From Bog-473 sp963725895 (GTDB lineage Bacteria > Actinomycetota > Acidimicrobiia > Acidimicrobiales > RAAP-2): a stretch of 64,000 bases of DNA. The position numbers and the translations under genes are program-made. The first letter of the stretch is position 1. Each line of letters starts with the position of its first letter. A model generated the notes under the pieces. That model was not told the origin of the DNA. It saw only the letters and a list, made by a program, of their open reading frames with translations, and did not search any database. The DNA lies in assembly GCA_963725895.1 (NCBI GenBank), contig CAVSAJ010000001.1, positions 1,922,001-1,986,000 of the forward strand. Reading direction: 5' to 3'. Shown here piece after piece: positions 34,739 to 43,132 of the stretch.

Positions 34739-35556
34739 GCTTTGTCCGGCCGGTTTCCTGGTGAGCGTCGATAGGACTGGACTCTCCCCGGTCGCACACC
34801 GGGATCGCTCACGCCAGGACCTCCTCGAGCCGGGAGGCCTTGCGGAGAGCCTGGGCACGTCAACCGTGCCGGACCCACCGAGTGTGTATTGACACCACGA
34901 CGGCAGGCACGTTCCGCGCCGGAGCGATGACGTGGCTCGAGATGCACCCGGCGCGTCGAATGGGTGGCTGACGCTGAGTCGCGAAGCGGTGTTAACACCG
35001 AGATCGCCCCTGACCGCGGCCGCGCGCTGGGCCGACGGCCGAGGCGCTCGGATCAGGGGCGCCGCCGGCTGTGGTGCGGCACAACCACGCCACCAGCCCT
35101 CGCTCGGGACCGCCGGGACGGCGGGCATGGCGGGGCCTGGGGACAGGGACAAGGTGGGCGGTGAGCGACGAAGTGGTAACCGGCATCCGTCACGGATGTC
35201 GTCGTGCCGATGCCGCTCGTCCGTGGCTCCGTCTGGTGTTAACGGCACCGTCGTGCAGACGTACGAGGTGTTATCGGTGCACGGTGGCCACCCGACATCG
35301 GAGCCGGCCTCAAGTCTCGAAGAGCCGGCGGGCCGAGACGACCGGGATTGCGGCGGCCGCAGAGCGCTGCGCTGCCAGCGGTCGGCGCGCGTCAGCGGAG
35401 AAACAACGGTGGCGGTCGGTGAGATCCGGTGATCCCGTCCGAAGCGTCCGCCGCGAACCCGGTGCCGATACTGGTCGACGCTCGGCGTGGAGTCCATCGC
35501 GCCGCGTCCCCGCGACGAGCGAGGAAGCCCGTCGGCGAGGAACGAGGTCGCCCGGG
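34739..35556. other. About 820 bp without a confident gene, holding GTTAAC palindromes
   Basis: Several open frames cross this stretch but none has recognisable domains or a good start. It contains a perfect 14-bp palindrome CGGTGTTAACACCG (34987-35000), a related half-conserved site GGTGTTAACGGCACC (core 35238-35243), a weaker GTGTATTGACACC at about 34885, and an imperfect inverted repeat (CCTGGTGAGCG near 34758 with CGCTCACGCCAGG near 34808). The region lies directly downstream of the ribbon-helix-helix gene and may be its target or a non-coding control region. Confidence 0.4.
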
Positions 35557-36054
35557 CTACTGCAGCGCCCGGGAGACGATCCGCCAATTGTCGCGGGCAC
35601 ACCTGCGGGCGTGGCGCCCGTTGGACTCGACCAGCGACCACACGAGCGAGCCCGCCGCGCCGAAGACGCGCCCCGAGAGGGTGACGGCCTGGCGCACGCA
35701 GAGCATCGACGCGGCCGTCGGCGGCACAGGGCCTCGCGGACCCGGGAGATCCGTGGGCGCATCGGGTCCTGCGCCGAACCCGAACCCGGCGCATGGCACC
35801 TTCGGGGCCGGCTCCGAGGCGCCCTCCACGCCGACGCCAGTTGGGGATGCGCTGGCGCCACTGTCCTCATCGCGAGTGCCGAAAGGGTCGGGGTCGCCCA
35901 ACTCGACGGCACGGGCCCGGTCGATCAGCGCTTCGAAGACGGCGCGCACGCTGACCCCCTGCTCGGCGGCAGTGGCTTCGACCCACGCGCGCCGATCGTG
36001 ATCGAGGCGGAGGCCCAAGACGGTGGACTTCGTGGTTGCGATGGGCGTTAACAC
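35557..36054 (-). CDS. Ribbon-helix-helix-like DNA-binding protein, putative autoregulator
   Basis: 165 residues. The N-terminal 45 residues look like a ribbon-helix-helix domain: TKSTVLGLRLDHDRRAWVEA as strand plus helix, EQGVSVRAVFEALIDRARAV as the second helix. The rest is Pro/Gly/Ala-rich and then a short basic region (SNGRHARRCARDNWRI) of unknown fold. The start GTG 36054 is inside the palindromic sequence GCGTTA-ACAC-TAACGC, so binding there would block translation and transcription of its own gene. GC3 bias is as high as in neighbouring genes. Identity as RHH is based on pattern only; a MetJ/CopG-type repressor is the closest description. Confidence 0.6.
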   Translation of the reverse strand: MLTPIATTKSTVLGLRLDHDRRAWVEATAAEQGVSVRAVFEALIDRARAVELGDPDPFGTRDEDSGASASPTGVGVEGASEPAPKVPCAGFGFGAGPDAPTDLPGPRGPVPPTAASMLCVRQAVTLSGRVFGAAGSLVWSLVESNGRHARRCARDNWRIVSRALQ

Positions 36055-36060
36055 TAACGC
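36045..36060. promoter_or_regulatory. Palindrome over the RHH start codon
   Basis: GCGTTA-ACAC-TAACGC: perfect 6-nt arms; contains a GTTAAC core at 36047-36052 and the GTG start codon. Candidate autoregulatory operator. Confidence 0.55.
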
Positions 36061-36142
36061 CAGGCGTAAACGGCTTCTGACTGCGGGGTGGCCAACACCA
36101 CGGAACACCCACCACACGGGCACGGCGAGTAGCAGCGTGCAG

Positions 36143-36167
36143 GCGTTAACACTCACTGTTAACACCG
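36143..36167. promoter_or_regulatory. Pair of GTTAAC operators upstream of the RHH gene
   Basis: GCGTTAACAC (core 36145-36150) and TGTTAACACC (core 36158-36163) are spaced 13 bp centre to centre, just over one helical turn, so two dimers could sit on nearly the same face. They lie about 90 bp upstream of the RHH start and 22 bp before the end of the cyclase gene. Confidence 0.55.
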
Positions 36168-36189
36168 GCTCGACGAAGGCCAAAAATGG

Positions 36190-37332
36190 TCAGCGACCTG
36201 GGGCGCGATGCTCCACATGGAACACAGGGACCGGCTCGTCGATGCCGCGGAGGTGCGCGGCATCGAGCGGCGTGAGGGACCACTGCAGAGGCGAAAGCCC
36301 CTCGGCGGCCGCCTCGGTGACGACGACTTCGCCGGGTGCGGCGGCCTTGACGAGGCGGGCGACGAGGTTGACCGTCGGCCCAAAGTAGTCGCCCTCGCGT
36401 GGAGTGGCCGGGCCGATTCCCACCGCGCCCCGCGCCGGCGGGAGGACGTGGTCGGCTGCTGCGGCCTGACACACCTCGATGGCGATTCGGCAGGCGGCGT
36501 CGGGCGACGGTGCAACGAAGAAGACCTCGTCGCCGATCGTCTTGACCACCCGGCCGCCGGCCAGAACGGCGCTGGACCATGCCGCCGACTCGAAGCGGGT
36601 GAGGGCAAGATTTTGGTCGCGCAGCGGGAGCGACTGGGCCCAGGCGGTCGAGCCAACCAGGTCGACGAAGCCGAGTGCCACCACCTCGGTCGGGCCCCCC
36701 TCTTCATCGTCGTCGGTCGCGCCCTCGCCCGGCCACGGATAGGGCCGCGCCGCCTGGACGCGGCGCTGGGCACGCTCGAACGCATGCAGCACCATGCCCG
36801 CCACCACATCGGGCACGCGGGTGAAGGCCGTCGTCGCCGCCTCTGCGAGTTTTGCTCGGGCTAACTCGTTGGCCCCCTCGCGCACGGTCCCTGGACCGAG
36901 CTCTGAGAAGAAGAGTGCCACCGCCCCCTCGGCAATGGTGTTGGCGGCGGCACCGAGCACGCGGATGAAGGCGAGGGTGGCCTCTTCACCCATGACGGCG
37001 GCCCCCTGTTCGAAGGCATCGAGGAACACCGACACCGATTCGGGCACTTCGGTGTCGGCCTGGGCGGGGATGCCGGCCGCGAGCAACGCGCGCAACACCA
37101 ACGGCAGCGGCTGGCCACTGCGCGCCGCGATCTCGGTGACCGTCGCCATCGGTGTGCCTTGGGTGACGAGATCGCCTGCCAGTCCGGGCAGGGTTCCGGT
37201 CGCGTGTGCATCGACCATCTGCGCCAACGTGGCGCCGCGCTCGGTCAGATACTCGAGGAGCGCCAACCGGTCCGCTGCGCGCGGGCTGCTCGGGTCGTAG
37301 AGTCCCGCCTCCTCCCAGGACCGGACGTCCAC
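36190..37332 (-). CDS. Class III adenylate cyclase with N-terminal regulatory domain
   Basis: Makes cAMP from ATP. 380 residues from GTG 37332, 4 nt after the upstream cyclase stop. The N-terminal half resembles the adenylate cyclase regulatory (Ad_Cy_reg) domain known from Rv1264-type enzymes (LYDPSSPRAADRLALLEYLT ... TLAQMVDAHATGTLPGLAGD). The C-terminal catalytic domain has the metal Asp in ALGFVDLVGSTAWAQS, substrate Lys and second Asp in RVVKTIGDEVFFVAP, and the transition-state Asn/Arg pair in GPTVNLVARLVKAAAPGEVV. All catalytic residues are present, so it should be active. Cytosolic. Confidence 0.92.
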   Translation of the reverse strand: MDVRSWEEAGLYDPSSPRAADRLALLEYLTERGATLAQMVDAHATGTLPGLAGDLVTQGTPMATVTEIAARSGQPLPLVLRALLAAGIPAQADTEVPESVSVFLDAFEQGAAVMGEEATLAFIRVLGAAANTIAEGAVALFFSELGPGTVREGANELARAKLAEAATTAFTRVPDVVAGMVLHAFERAQRRVQAARPYPWPGEGATDDDEEGGPTEVVALGFVDLVGSTAWAQSLPLRDQNLALTRFESAAWSSAVLAGGRVVKTIGDEVFFVAPSPDAACRIAIEVCQAAAADHVLPPARGAVGIGPATPREGDYFGPTVNLVARLVKAAAPGEVVVTEAAAEGLSPLQWSLTPLDAAHLRGIDEPVPVFHVEHRAPGR

Positions 37333-37336
37333 CGGC

Positions 37337-38617
37337 TTACTGCGCCCACGAGAGCGTCGCCGACACGTACGCCCGCGACATCCCCTTGAGGTGCGTCTCG
37401 CGGTGCCCCGCGAAGGTGAACTCGCCCGAACCCTGCACGAGCTGTTCGGAGAGAGACGACACCAGTATCTCGCCGGCGCCCGCAACGTCCGCGAGCCGGC
37501 TGGCCACGATGACGGTGTGTCCGAGGTAGTCGCCCTCCTCCACGAGCGCGTCGCCAGTGTGGATGCCAATGTGCACGGCGATCGCCTCGCTGCCTGCCGG
37601 TGGCACGTACGCGTGCGTGCTGCGCTGGATGTCGATCGCACATCGCAGCGCGCGGGAAGCCCCGCCGAACGCGACCATGAACCCATCGCCCTGCACCTTG
37701 ACCTCGCGCCCGCCATGACGCATCAGCGCATCGCGCACCAGGCGATGTTGCTCGTGCAACAGTGTGCGTGAGGCCTGGTCGCCCAGGCGCTCAGTGATGC
37801 CCGCGTAGTCGACCATGTCGCAGAACAGGATGGTCACAGTGCCGTCGGTGCCGACGTCTGTCCCGACGGCGGCGAGGTCGGCTGGTGGCGGTGCGGGCGT
37901 GCTCGTCATCGGCGGGCTCGACGTGCCGTTGGGTTCGTCCTCGGGATCAGGCAGGCCTGCTGCGGCAACGCGGGAGAGTTGGCGCTTGGTGCGGTTCGGG
38001 CGGCTCTTGACCTCGATCCCACCCATGACCGCGAAGCCGCGGACGACGATCACCGGCGAACCGGGCACCCGAGGCACGTCGCGCAGCCTCAGGTCCCGTC
38101 CGCCCATGAACGAGAAGCCCTGGAGCTCGACGTCGAATCCCTCGGGGACGGTGATGTTGATGCCTCCCATGAAGGCGAAGGCGGTGATGGAGACGTCGGG
38201 CCCGTCGATCTGGGCGCCGCGCAAGTCCATGTCGCATCCGCCCATGAAGGCGATCGCGTTCGTCTTCCCGCTGATGCGCCAACGGCCCTTGGTGCTGTGG
38301 CCGCTCAGAATTGCGATATGCCAGCGCCGCTCCTGGCGGGCCGGAGACGGCGCGGGCCCCGTGGTGGTCTCGGGAACCGGCGCTGACGACGTCCTCGATG
38401 GGAGGTCGGTCATGACAGCAAGGAGGTCGGCTTGGATCCGGGCCTCGAGGGCACGTCCGATCCGCTCGGAGAACTCGTCGAGCGTCAGCCTGCCCTCTAC
38501 GACGTGCTCGCGGAGCTCGGTCACGGTGCGATCGCGGTCGGCGTCCGAGACGCGCTGGCTCGGTCCCGGCCCGCCGCCGGCCGGGGCATGGTCCTCGGGA
38601 ACCGGCGCATCCGCCAT
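37337..38617 (-). CDS. DUF1707-LiaF-like-class III cyclase fusion protein
   Basis: 426 residues from ATG 38617. Order: DUF1707 (RVSDADRDRTVTELREHVVE, about residues 20-75), a LiaF/DUF2154-like beta-helix with four FMGG/VMGG turns (AIAFMGGCDMDLRGAQI, FAFMGGINITVPEGF, FSFMGGRDLRLRD, FAVMGGIEVKS; about residues 120-215), a linker, and a nucleotide cyclase domain (VTILFCDMVDYAGITERLGD; REVKVQGDGFMVAFGG; DYLGHTVIVASRLADVAGAG). The metal Asp and substrate Lys are present but the usual transition-state Asn is Ile in GHTVIVASRL. DUF1707-LiaF proteins sense or report cell-envelope stress; the fusion would couple this to cAMP signalling. No transmembrane segment. Confidence 0.88.
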   Translation of the reverse strand: MADAPVPEDHAPAGGGPGPSQRVSDADRDRTVTELREHVVEGRLTLDEFSERIGRALEARIQADLLAVMTDLPSRTSSAPVPETTTGPAPSPARQERRWHIAILSGHSTKGRWRISGKTNAIAFMGGCDMDLRGAQIDGPDVSITAFAFMGGINITVPEGFDVELQGFSFMGGRDLRLRDVPRVPGSPVIVVRGFAVMGGIEVKSRPNRTKRQLSRVAAAGLPDPEDEPNGTSSPPMTSTPAPPPADLAAVGTDVGTDGTVTILFCDMVDYAGITERLGDQASRTLLHEQHRLVRDALMRHGGREVKVQGDGFMVAFGGASRALRCAIDIQRSTHAYVPPAGSEAIAVHIGIHTGDALVEEGDYLGHTVIVASRLADVAGAGEILVSSLSEQLVQGSGEFTFAGHRETHLKGMSRAYVSATLSWAQ

Positions 38618-38873
38618 ATGAGGGGACAGTCTGCCCCCTCCGGCCAGCCCCACGGGGACCTGACGACCGTCAGGGGGCGACGTGGCCTGCGGGTAGGCAG
38701 CGCATGCTCATCGAGTGCTGGCTCCGGCTGCGGCGCCAGGTCCCGCCCGCAACCTCGGGGGCCACTCGGGTGAGACGGTGTCCTTCGCGTCGATCGTCGG
38801 GTCCGGGCTGGGCTCGGTCCGCAGGACGCTGCTCGGCTTCAATCGAGCGGTGCGCTCGGCACGAGCACCGTCG

Positions 38874-40250
38874 CTATGCGAACTGGCCCAGCCAGGGGGC
38901 GGTTGCGGCCAGCAACTCGTCGGTGAGAGCGACGATGTGCTCGTAGGGCAGCCGGCCGGCCATCTGGTCGGTGAGCATCGCCTCGAGCACCAGCGTGCGG
39001 TCGCCGGTGAGGGCAGCCTCGACCGTCAGTTCCTGGGAGTACACGATCCGTCGCAGACACTCGCCCAGAACTGATCCCACGTGGACACGATCACGAGGCG
39101 TGATTCCTGTTGCATTCACCACACCCATGCACTCGAGGACAGGCCCCTCAACCAGGTCGGCGACCTGTCCGGTGTTCGGAACGTTCACCGGGAGGTGTCG
39201 TTCCTTGCCCGAGACGATTGCATCGAGGAGCGGTGCGACGAGTTCGCCCGATGACCATGGCGGAACTTCGTTTGATGCAATGAGCGCAGCCATCTCCGCC
39301 TCGTCGGTCTCCTTGTCTGCGCGATGGCCGTCGATACCGTAGTGGTGGACGCACCAGTCGCCACCGAAACGACTGGCTTCAGTGACGAACCACGCGAAGA
39401 ACTCGGCGACGTGTGTGTCAGAGGATCCCGGAAGGACCCCGAACCGTCGGAAGAGTTCGAGCTTCAGCCGGTTGTTGGCCAGCACGTCGCCCTTCGTCCA
39501 TTTCTCCCCCGTCGACACCTTGCGCCAATGACTAGCGGCAGGTGGTTCCATCCAGATCGGGTCGTCCAGAGCCGTGACGGGCTGGTCCATCAGGGAGCGC
39601 AGCATCGCGAAGCCATCGGAGCCCCCGATGCGCAAGGCCGTGACGAGTGGAAGGTGGTTGACGCCGCCGACCACCGGATCGACTTCATGCATCCCCACAT
39701 CGAAGAGAAGACTCATTGCCCAGGTCAGACCCACCAGCTCGTTGCACAGCCCGACCGTCGACACCGTCGTCTCGCGGGTCACCGCACGACACAGTGCCGT
39801 GAGGGGGTTGCTGACGTTTACCAGCAGGGCGCCAGGGCAGCAGCGCTCCATGGCCCGGGCGATGCCAACGGTCACCGGAACGCTCCGCAATGCACGCGAG
39901 ATGCCGCCGGGACCAACGCTGTCGCCCACCGGTTGGCGCAGGCCATAGCGATCGGGAATCTCAAGGTCGTGGCGCATGGCGTCGAAGCCACCAACGGAGA
40001 GCCCGGTGATCACGAACTGGGCGCCGTCCAGCGCGGCGTCGAGCTCCGTCGTGGTGCTTGTCCGCAGACCCCCCGACCCAAGCGAGGCGATGTGGTCCGC
40101 CAACTGTTGTACGGGCGGCAGACTCTCGGGCGCGGAGTCCATCAGCACGACCGAGCTGTCGGCGAGTGATGGCGTGTTGACGAAGTCCAAGAGCAGGCGG
40201 GGCGTCCAGTGAGTGCTCCCGCCGCCTATGACGGCAATTCGCGGTGTCAT
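38874..40250 (-). CDS. Glycoside hydrolase family 4 enzyme (alpha-galactosidase/6-phosphoglucosidase class)
   Basis: NAD+ and Mn2+-dependent glycosidase working by oxidation, elimination and reduction at C3. 458 residues from ATG 40250, with GGAGGAG 4 nt upstream. Seen: Rossmann motif IAVIGGGSTHWTPRLLLDF, GGFDAMRHDLEIPDRYGLRQ, LLVNVSNPLTALCRAV, the metal-binding Cys in GLCNELVGLTWA and His in GGVNHLPLVTALRI. No phosphotransferase-system gene is nearby, so an unphosphorylated or otherwise obtained sugar is as likely as a sugar phosphate. Upstream space to ald is 142 bp and includes a TGACGTCA palindrome at 40366-40373. Confidence 0.93.
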   Translation of the reverse strand: MTPRIAVIGGGSTHWTPRLLLDFVNTPSLADSSVVLMDSAPESLPPVQQLADHIASLGSGGLRTSTTTELDAALDGAQFVITGLSVGGFDAMRHDLEIPDRYGLRQPVGDSVGPGGISRALRSVPVTVGIARAMERCCPGALLVNVSNPLTALCRAVTRETTVSTVGLCNELVGLTWAMSLLFDVGMHEVDPVVGGVNHLPLVTALRIGGSDGFAMLRSLMDQPVTALDDPIWMEPPAASHWRKVSTGEKWTKGDVLANNRLKLELFRRFGVLPGSSDTHVAEFFAWFVTEASRFGGDWCVHHYGIDGHRADKETDEAEMAALIASNEVPPWSSGELVAPLLDAIVSGKERHLPVNVPNTGQVADLVEGPVLECMGVVNATGITPRDRVHVGSVLGECLRRIVYSQELTVEAALTGDRTLVLEAMLTDQMAGRLPYEHIVALTDELLAATAPWLGQFA

Positions 40251-40392
40251 GTCTCCTCCGGCCTGACCGTCGTTTGTCGCTGAACAAGGCTGAATAGGAA
40301 CGTCACCGTACCCCACGGCCATTGCACACCGGAAGTCTTCGAACCGCAGGATCTTCCAGGCGACGTGACGTCATCTGTGAGCGGGGCGCTGC

Positions 40393-41514
40393 TCAGTCGA
40401 GCAGTTCGGCCAGTGGTGTGAAGGGCATGCCGTGCGCCTCGGCGACGGGCCGGTAGACGATCTTCCCGTCGACGACGTTGACCCCCTCGGCCAACGCGTG
40501 GTCGGACAGCACGGACCGGCGCCATCCCTCCTCCGCGATCTTCAAGACGTAGGGGAGCGTGGCATTGGCCAACGCGTGGGTCGAGGTGTGCGGCACCGCG
40601 CCCGGCATGTTGGCCACGCAATAGAAGACCGAGCCGTGCACCTCGAAGGTCGGGTTCGAGTGCGTCGTGGGACGAGTCGATTCGAAGCAGCCACCCTGGT
40701 CCACCGCGATGTCGACCAAGACGGAGCCATGGCGCATCTCTTCGACGAGCGCGTCGGACACGAGGTGAGGCGCCCGTGCACCGACCACGAGCACGGCCCC
40801 GATCACGATGTCGGCCTCGAGGCAGACCTCCTCGATGGCGTGCTCCGAGGATGCGATGGTCTCGAGCGCGCCGCGGAAGTGGTGGTCCACCTCGCGAAGA
40901 CGGTCGAGGTTGCGGTCGAGCACGAATACCTCCGAGTGCAGGCCGACCGCGATCGTGGCCGCGGCAAAGCCGGCCACGCCGGCGCCGATGACGACCACAC
41001 GGGCGCAGCGCACGCCCGGCACGCCCGAGACGAGGACACCCCGGCCACCACCGGGCCGCATCAGGTGGTGCGCGCCCATGAGGGGGGCCATGCGGCCGGC
41101 CACCTCGCTCATCGGTGCCAAAAGCGGCAGCGTGTTGTCGTCCAGGCGCACCGTCTCGTACGCGATGGCCACATTCCCTGCGGCCACCAGCGCGTCGGTG
41201 CACTCGCGCGACGCGGCAAGGTGCAAGTAGGTGAAGAGCGTCTGGTCGCTCCGAGCTCCGAGCAGATGGAACTCCTCGGCGACGGGCTCCTTGACCTTGC
41301 AGACGAGGTCGGCCGAGCCCCACACCTCCTCGGCGTCGTCGACGATCTTGGCCCCGGTGCGGACGAAGTCGGCGTCGGGCATTGCCGAACCGGACCCGGC
41401 ACCCTTCTCCACGAGGACGGTGTGGCCTGCCGAGGTGAGCTCGCGGACGCCCGCCGGGGTCAATGCGACGCGCCATTCGTCGGTCTTGATCTCGCTTGGG
41501 ACCCCGATGATCAT
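40393..41514 (-). CDS. ald: Alanine dehydrogenase
   Basis: Converts L-alanine and NAD+ to pyruvate, ammonium and NADH, reversibly. 373 residues from ATG 41514, the typical length. Seen: IGVPSEIKTDEWRVALTPAG, substrate Lys in DLVCKVKEPVAEEF, catalytic His in FTYLHLAASRE, nucleotide motif VVVIGAGVAGFAAATIAVGL, and SVLVDIAVDQGGCFESTRPT. Two nucleotides after the aldehyde dehydrogenase gene, so co-transcribed. Alongside the class III aminotransferase it would regenerate pyruvate from alanine and release the amine nitrogen as ammonium. Confidence 0.96.
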   Translation of the reverse strand: MIIGVPSEIKTDEWRVALTPAGVRELTSAGHTVLVEKGAGSGSAMPDADFVRTGAKIVDDAEEVWGSADLVCKVKEPVAEEFHLLGARSDQTLFTYLHLAASRECTDALVAAGNVAIAYETVRLDDNTLPLLAPMSEVAGRMAPLMGAHHLMRPGGGRGVLVSGVPGVRCARVVVIGAGVAGFAAATIAVGLHSEVFVLDRNLDRLREVDHHFRGALETIASSEHAIEEVCLEADIVIGAVLVVGARAPHLVSDALVEEMRHGSVLVDIAVDQGGCFESTRPTTHSNPTFEVHGSVFYCVANMPGAVPHTSTHALANATLPYVLKIAEEGWRRSVLSDHALAEGVNVVDGKIVYRPVAEAHGMPFTPLAELLD

Positions 41515-41516
41515 CG

Positions 41517-42944
41517 CTACTCCTCGATGTTGCTCATCACGTGCTTGATGCGCGTGTAGTCCTCAAATCCATAGGCGGAGAGATCCTTGCCGTAGCCCGA
41601 ACGCTTGAATCCACCGTGCGGCATTTCTGCGACCAGGGGGATATGGGTGTTGATCCACACGCAACCGAAGTCGAGGTCGCGCGCCATACGCATGGCCCGG
41701 CCGTGGTCGCGCGTCCACACCGACGAGGCCAACCCGTACTGCACGCCATTCGCCCACTGGAGCGCCTCGCCCTCGTCGCTGAACTCCTGCACGGTGATGA
41801 CGGGGCCGAACACCTCGGACTGGATCATCTCGTCGTCCTGGTTCAGTCCCGAGACCACGGTCGGCGCGAAGCAGTAGCCGCGTTCCCCAACCGGCGAGCC
41901 GCCCGTGGCCACTGACGCGTGCGCCGGCACGCGCTCGAGGAATCCGCGTACCCGCTCGAGCTGGGTGGCGTTGTTGAGCGGGCCGTAGTCCGCGTTCTCG
42001 TTCTCCGTACCACCCACGGTCATGCCCTCGGCTTGCTCCACCAGCGCGGCAAGCAGTTCGCCGTGTATGCGTGGCGAAGCCAAGACGCGCGTCGCCGCCG
42101 TGCAGTCCTGGCCAGCGTTGAAGTATCCGGCTCCAGCGATGCCCTCGGCGGCCGCGGCGGGATCGGCGTCGTCGAAGACGATGACCGGCGCCTTGCCGCC
42201 GAGCTCGAGGTGCACCCGCTTCAGGGTGGGAGCCGCTGCAGCCGCCACCTCCATGCCGGCGCGTACCGAGCCGGTCACCGACACCATGGCGGGTGTCTCG
42301 TGCACGACGAGCGCCCGACCCGTCTCGCGGTCGCCGCAGACGACGTTGAACACGCCGGGCGGCAGGTGCTCGGCCATGATCTCGGCCATCAGCAGCGTCG
42401 TGACAGGCGTGGTGTCCGAGGGCTTGAGAACCATTGTGTTTCCGGCGGCGATCGCGGGGGCGAACTTCCACACCGCCATCATCATCGGGTAGTTCCACGG
42501 CGTGACGGCCCCGCACACACCGAGCGGCTCGCGCCGGATGAAGGAGGTGTGGCCTGCCATGTACTCCGACGCAGCGAGGCCCTCGAGGTGCCGGGCGGCA
42601 CCGGCGAAGAAGCGGATCTGGTCGATCATGGGTGGGATCTCCTCATCCATGGTCAACCCGAGGGGCTTGCCCGTGTTCTCGGATTCGGCCCGGACGAGCT
42701 CCTCGGCCCTGGCCTCGAAGGCGTCGGCGATCCGGATCAACGCCAAGCTCCGCTCCGCGGGCGTCGTCCGACGCCACGACGTGAAGGCCTCGGCGGCCAC
42801 GCGTAGCGCTGCGTCGACGTCGGCGGCACCCGAGACCGGAGCCTCGGCGAAGACCTCGCCAGTGCTGGGATCGACGAGCGGGGCCATGGGCCCGTCCTCG
42901 GCGTCGCGAGAGGCGCCCCCGACGAAATTCTGCAACCTGCGCAT
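41517..42944 (-). CDS. Aldehyde dehydrogenase, gamma-aminobutyraldehyde-like
   Basis: NAD(P)+-dependent oxidation of an aldehyde to its acid. 475 residues from ATG 42944 (GGGAG upstream). Seen: GAVTPWNYPMMMAVWKFAPA, catalytic Glu in LKRVHLELGGKAPVIVFDDA, catalytic Cys in FNAGQDCTAATRV, and the C-terminal block GGFKRSGYGKDLSAYGFEDY. The pattern is typical of PatD/gamma-aminobutyraldehyde dehydrogenases, and the divergent gene is an Lrp regulator followed by a class III aminotransferase, so oxidation of the aminotransferase's aldehyde product is the probable role. Confidence 0.93.
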   Translation of the reverse strand: MRRLQNFVGGASRDAEDGPMAPLVDPSTGEVFAEAPVSGAADVDAALRVAAEAFTSWRRTTPAERSLALIRIADAFEARAEELVRAESENTGKPLGLTMDEEIPPMIDQIRFFAGAARHLEGLAASEYMAGHTSFIRREPLGVCGAVTPWNYPMMMAVWKFAPAIAAGNTMVLKPSDTTPVTTLLMAEIMAEHLPPGVFNVVCGDRETGRALVVHETPAMVSVTGSVRAGMEVAAAAAPTLKRVHLELGGKAPVIVFDDADPAAAAEGIAGAGYFNAGQDCTAATRVLASPRIHGELLAALVEQAEGMTVGGTENENADYGPLNNATQLERVRGFLERVPAHASVATGGSPVGERGYCFAPTVVSGLNQDDEMIQSEVFGPVITVQEFSDEGEALQWANGVQYGLASSVWTRDHGRAMRMARDLDFGCVWINTHIPLVAEMPHGGFKRSGYGKDLSAYGFEDYTRIKHVMSNIEE

Positions 42945-43040
42945 GCTGCTCCCTTCCGGTCTCCCTCGACTCTGGCCCTTGGTACAGGATCACAGAACCC
43001 ACTGATCTCAACAAGCGTTTTCGCAACATCAGGCCCTCAA

Positions 43041-43088
43041 TGTGACGAATTCAGCTTGACTAGGGCCACTGAGGTGACACAATTCTGC
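43041..43088. promoter_or_regulatory. Divergent control region with TGAC...AATTC repeats
   Basis: A direct repeat TGTGACGAATTC (43041-43052) and TGACACAATTCTG (43076-43088) overlaps a promoter TTGACT (43056-43061), N16, CACAAT (43078-43083) for the Lrp gene. AT-rich boxes of this kind suit Lrp-type autoregulation; the divergent aldehyde dehydrogenase gene could be controlled from the same sites. Confidence 0.45.
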
Positions 43089-43132
43089 AAACGGGCCCCC
43101 GAGTCCCGGGAACGACCGAAGCGAGGTGAGCG

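Noticed and set aside
34592..35794. 400-codon minus-strand open frame across the gene-poor region
   Set aside because: Arg/Ser/Pro-rich translation typical of a high-GC shadow frame; it runs through a clear terminator and the end of the sortase substrate gene and shows no family resemblance.
40366..40373. TGACGTCA palindrome between ald and the GH4 gene as an operator
   Set aside because: Only 8 bp long with no extended symmetry; it is expected by chance in GC-rich sequence of this length.
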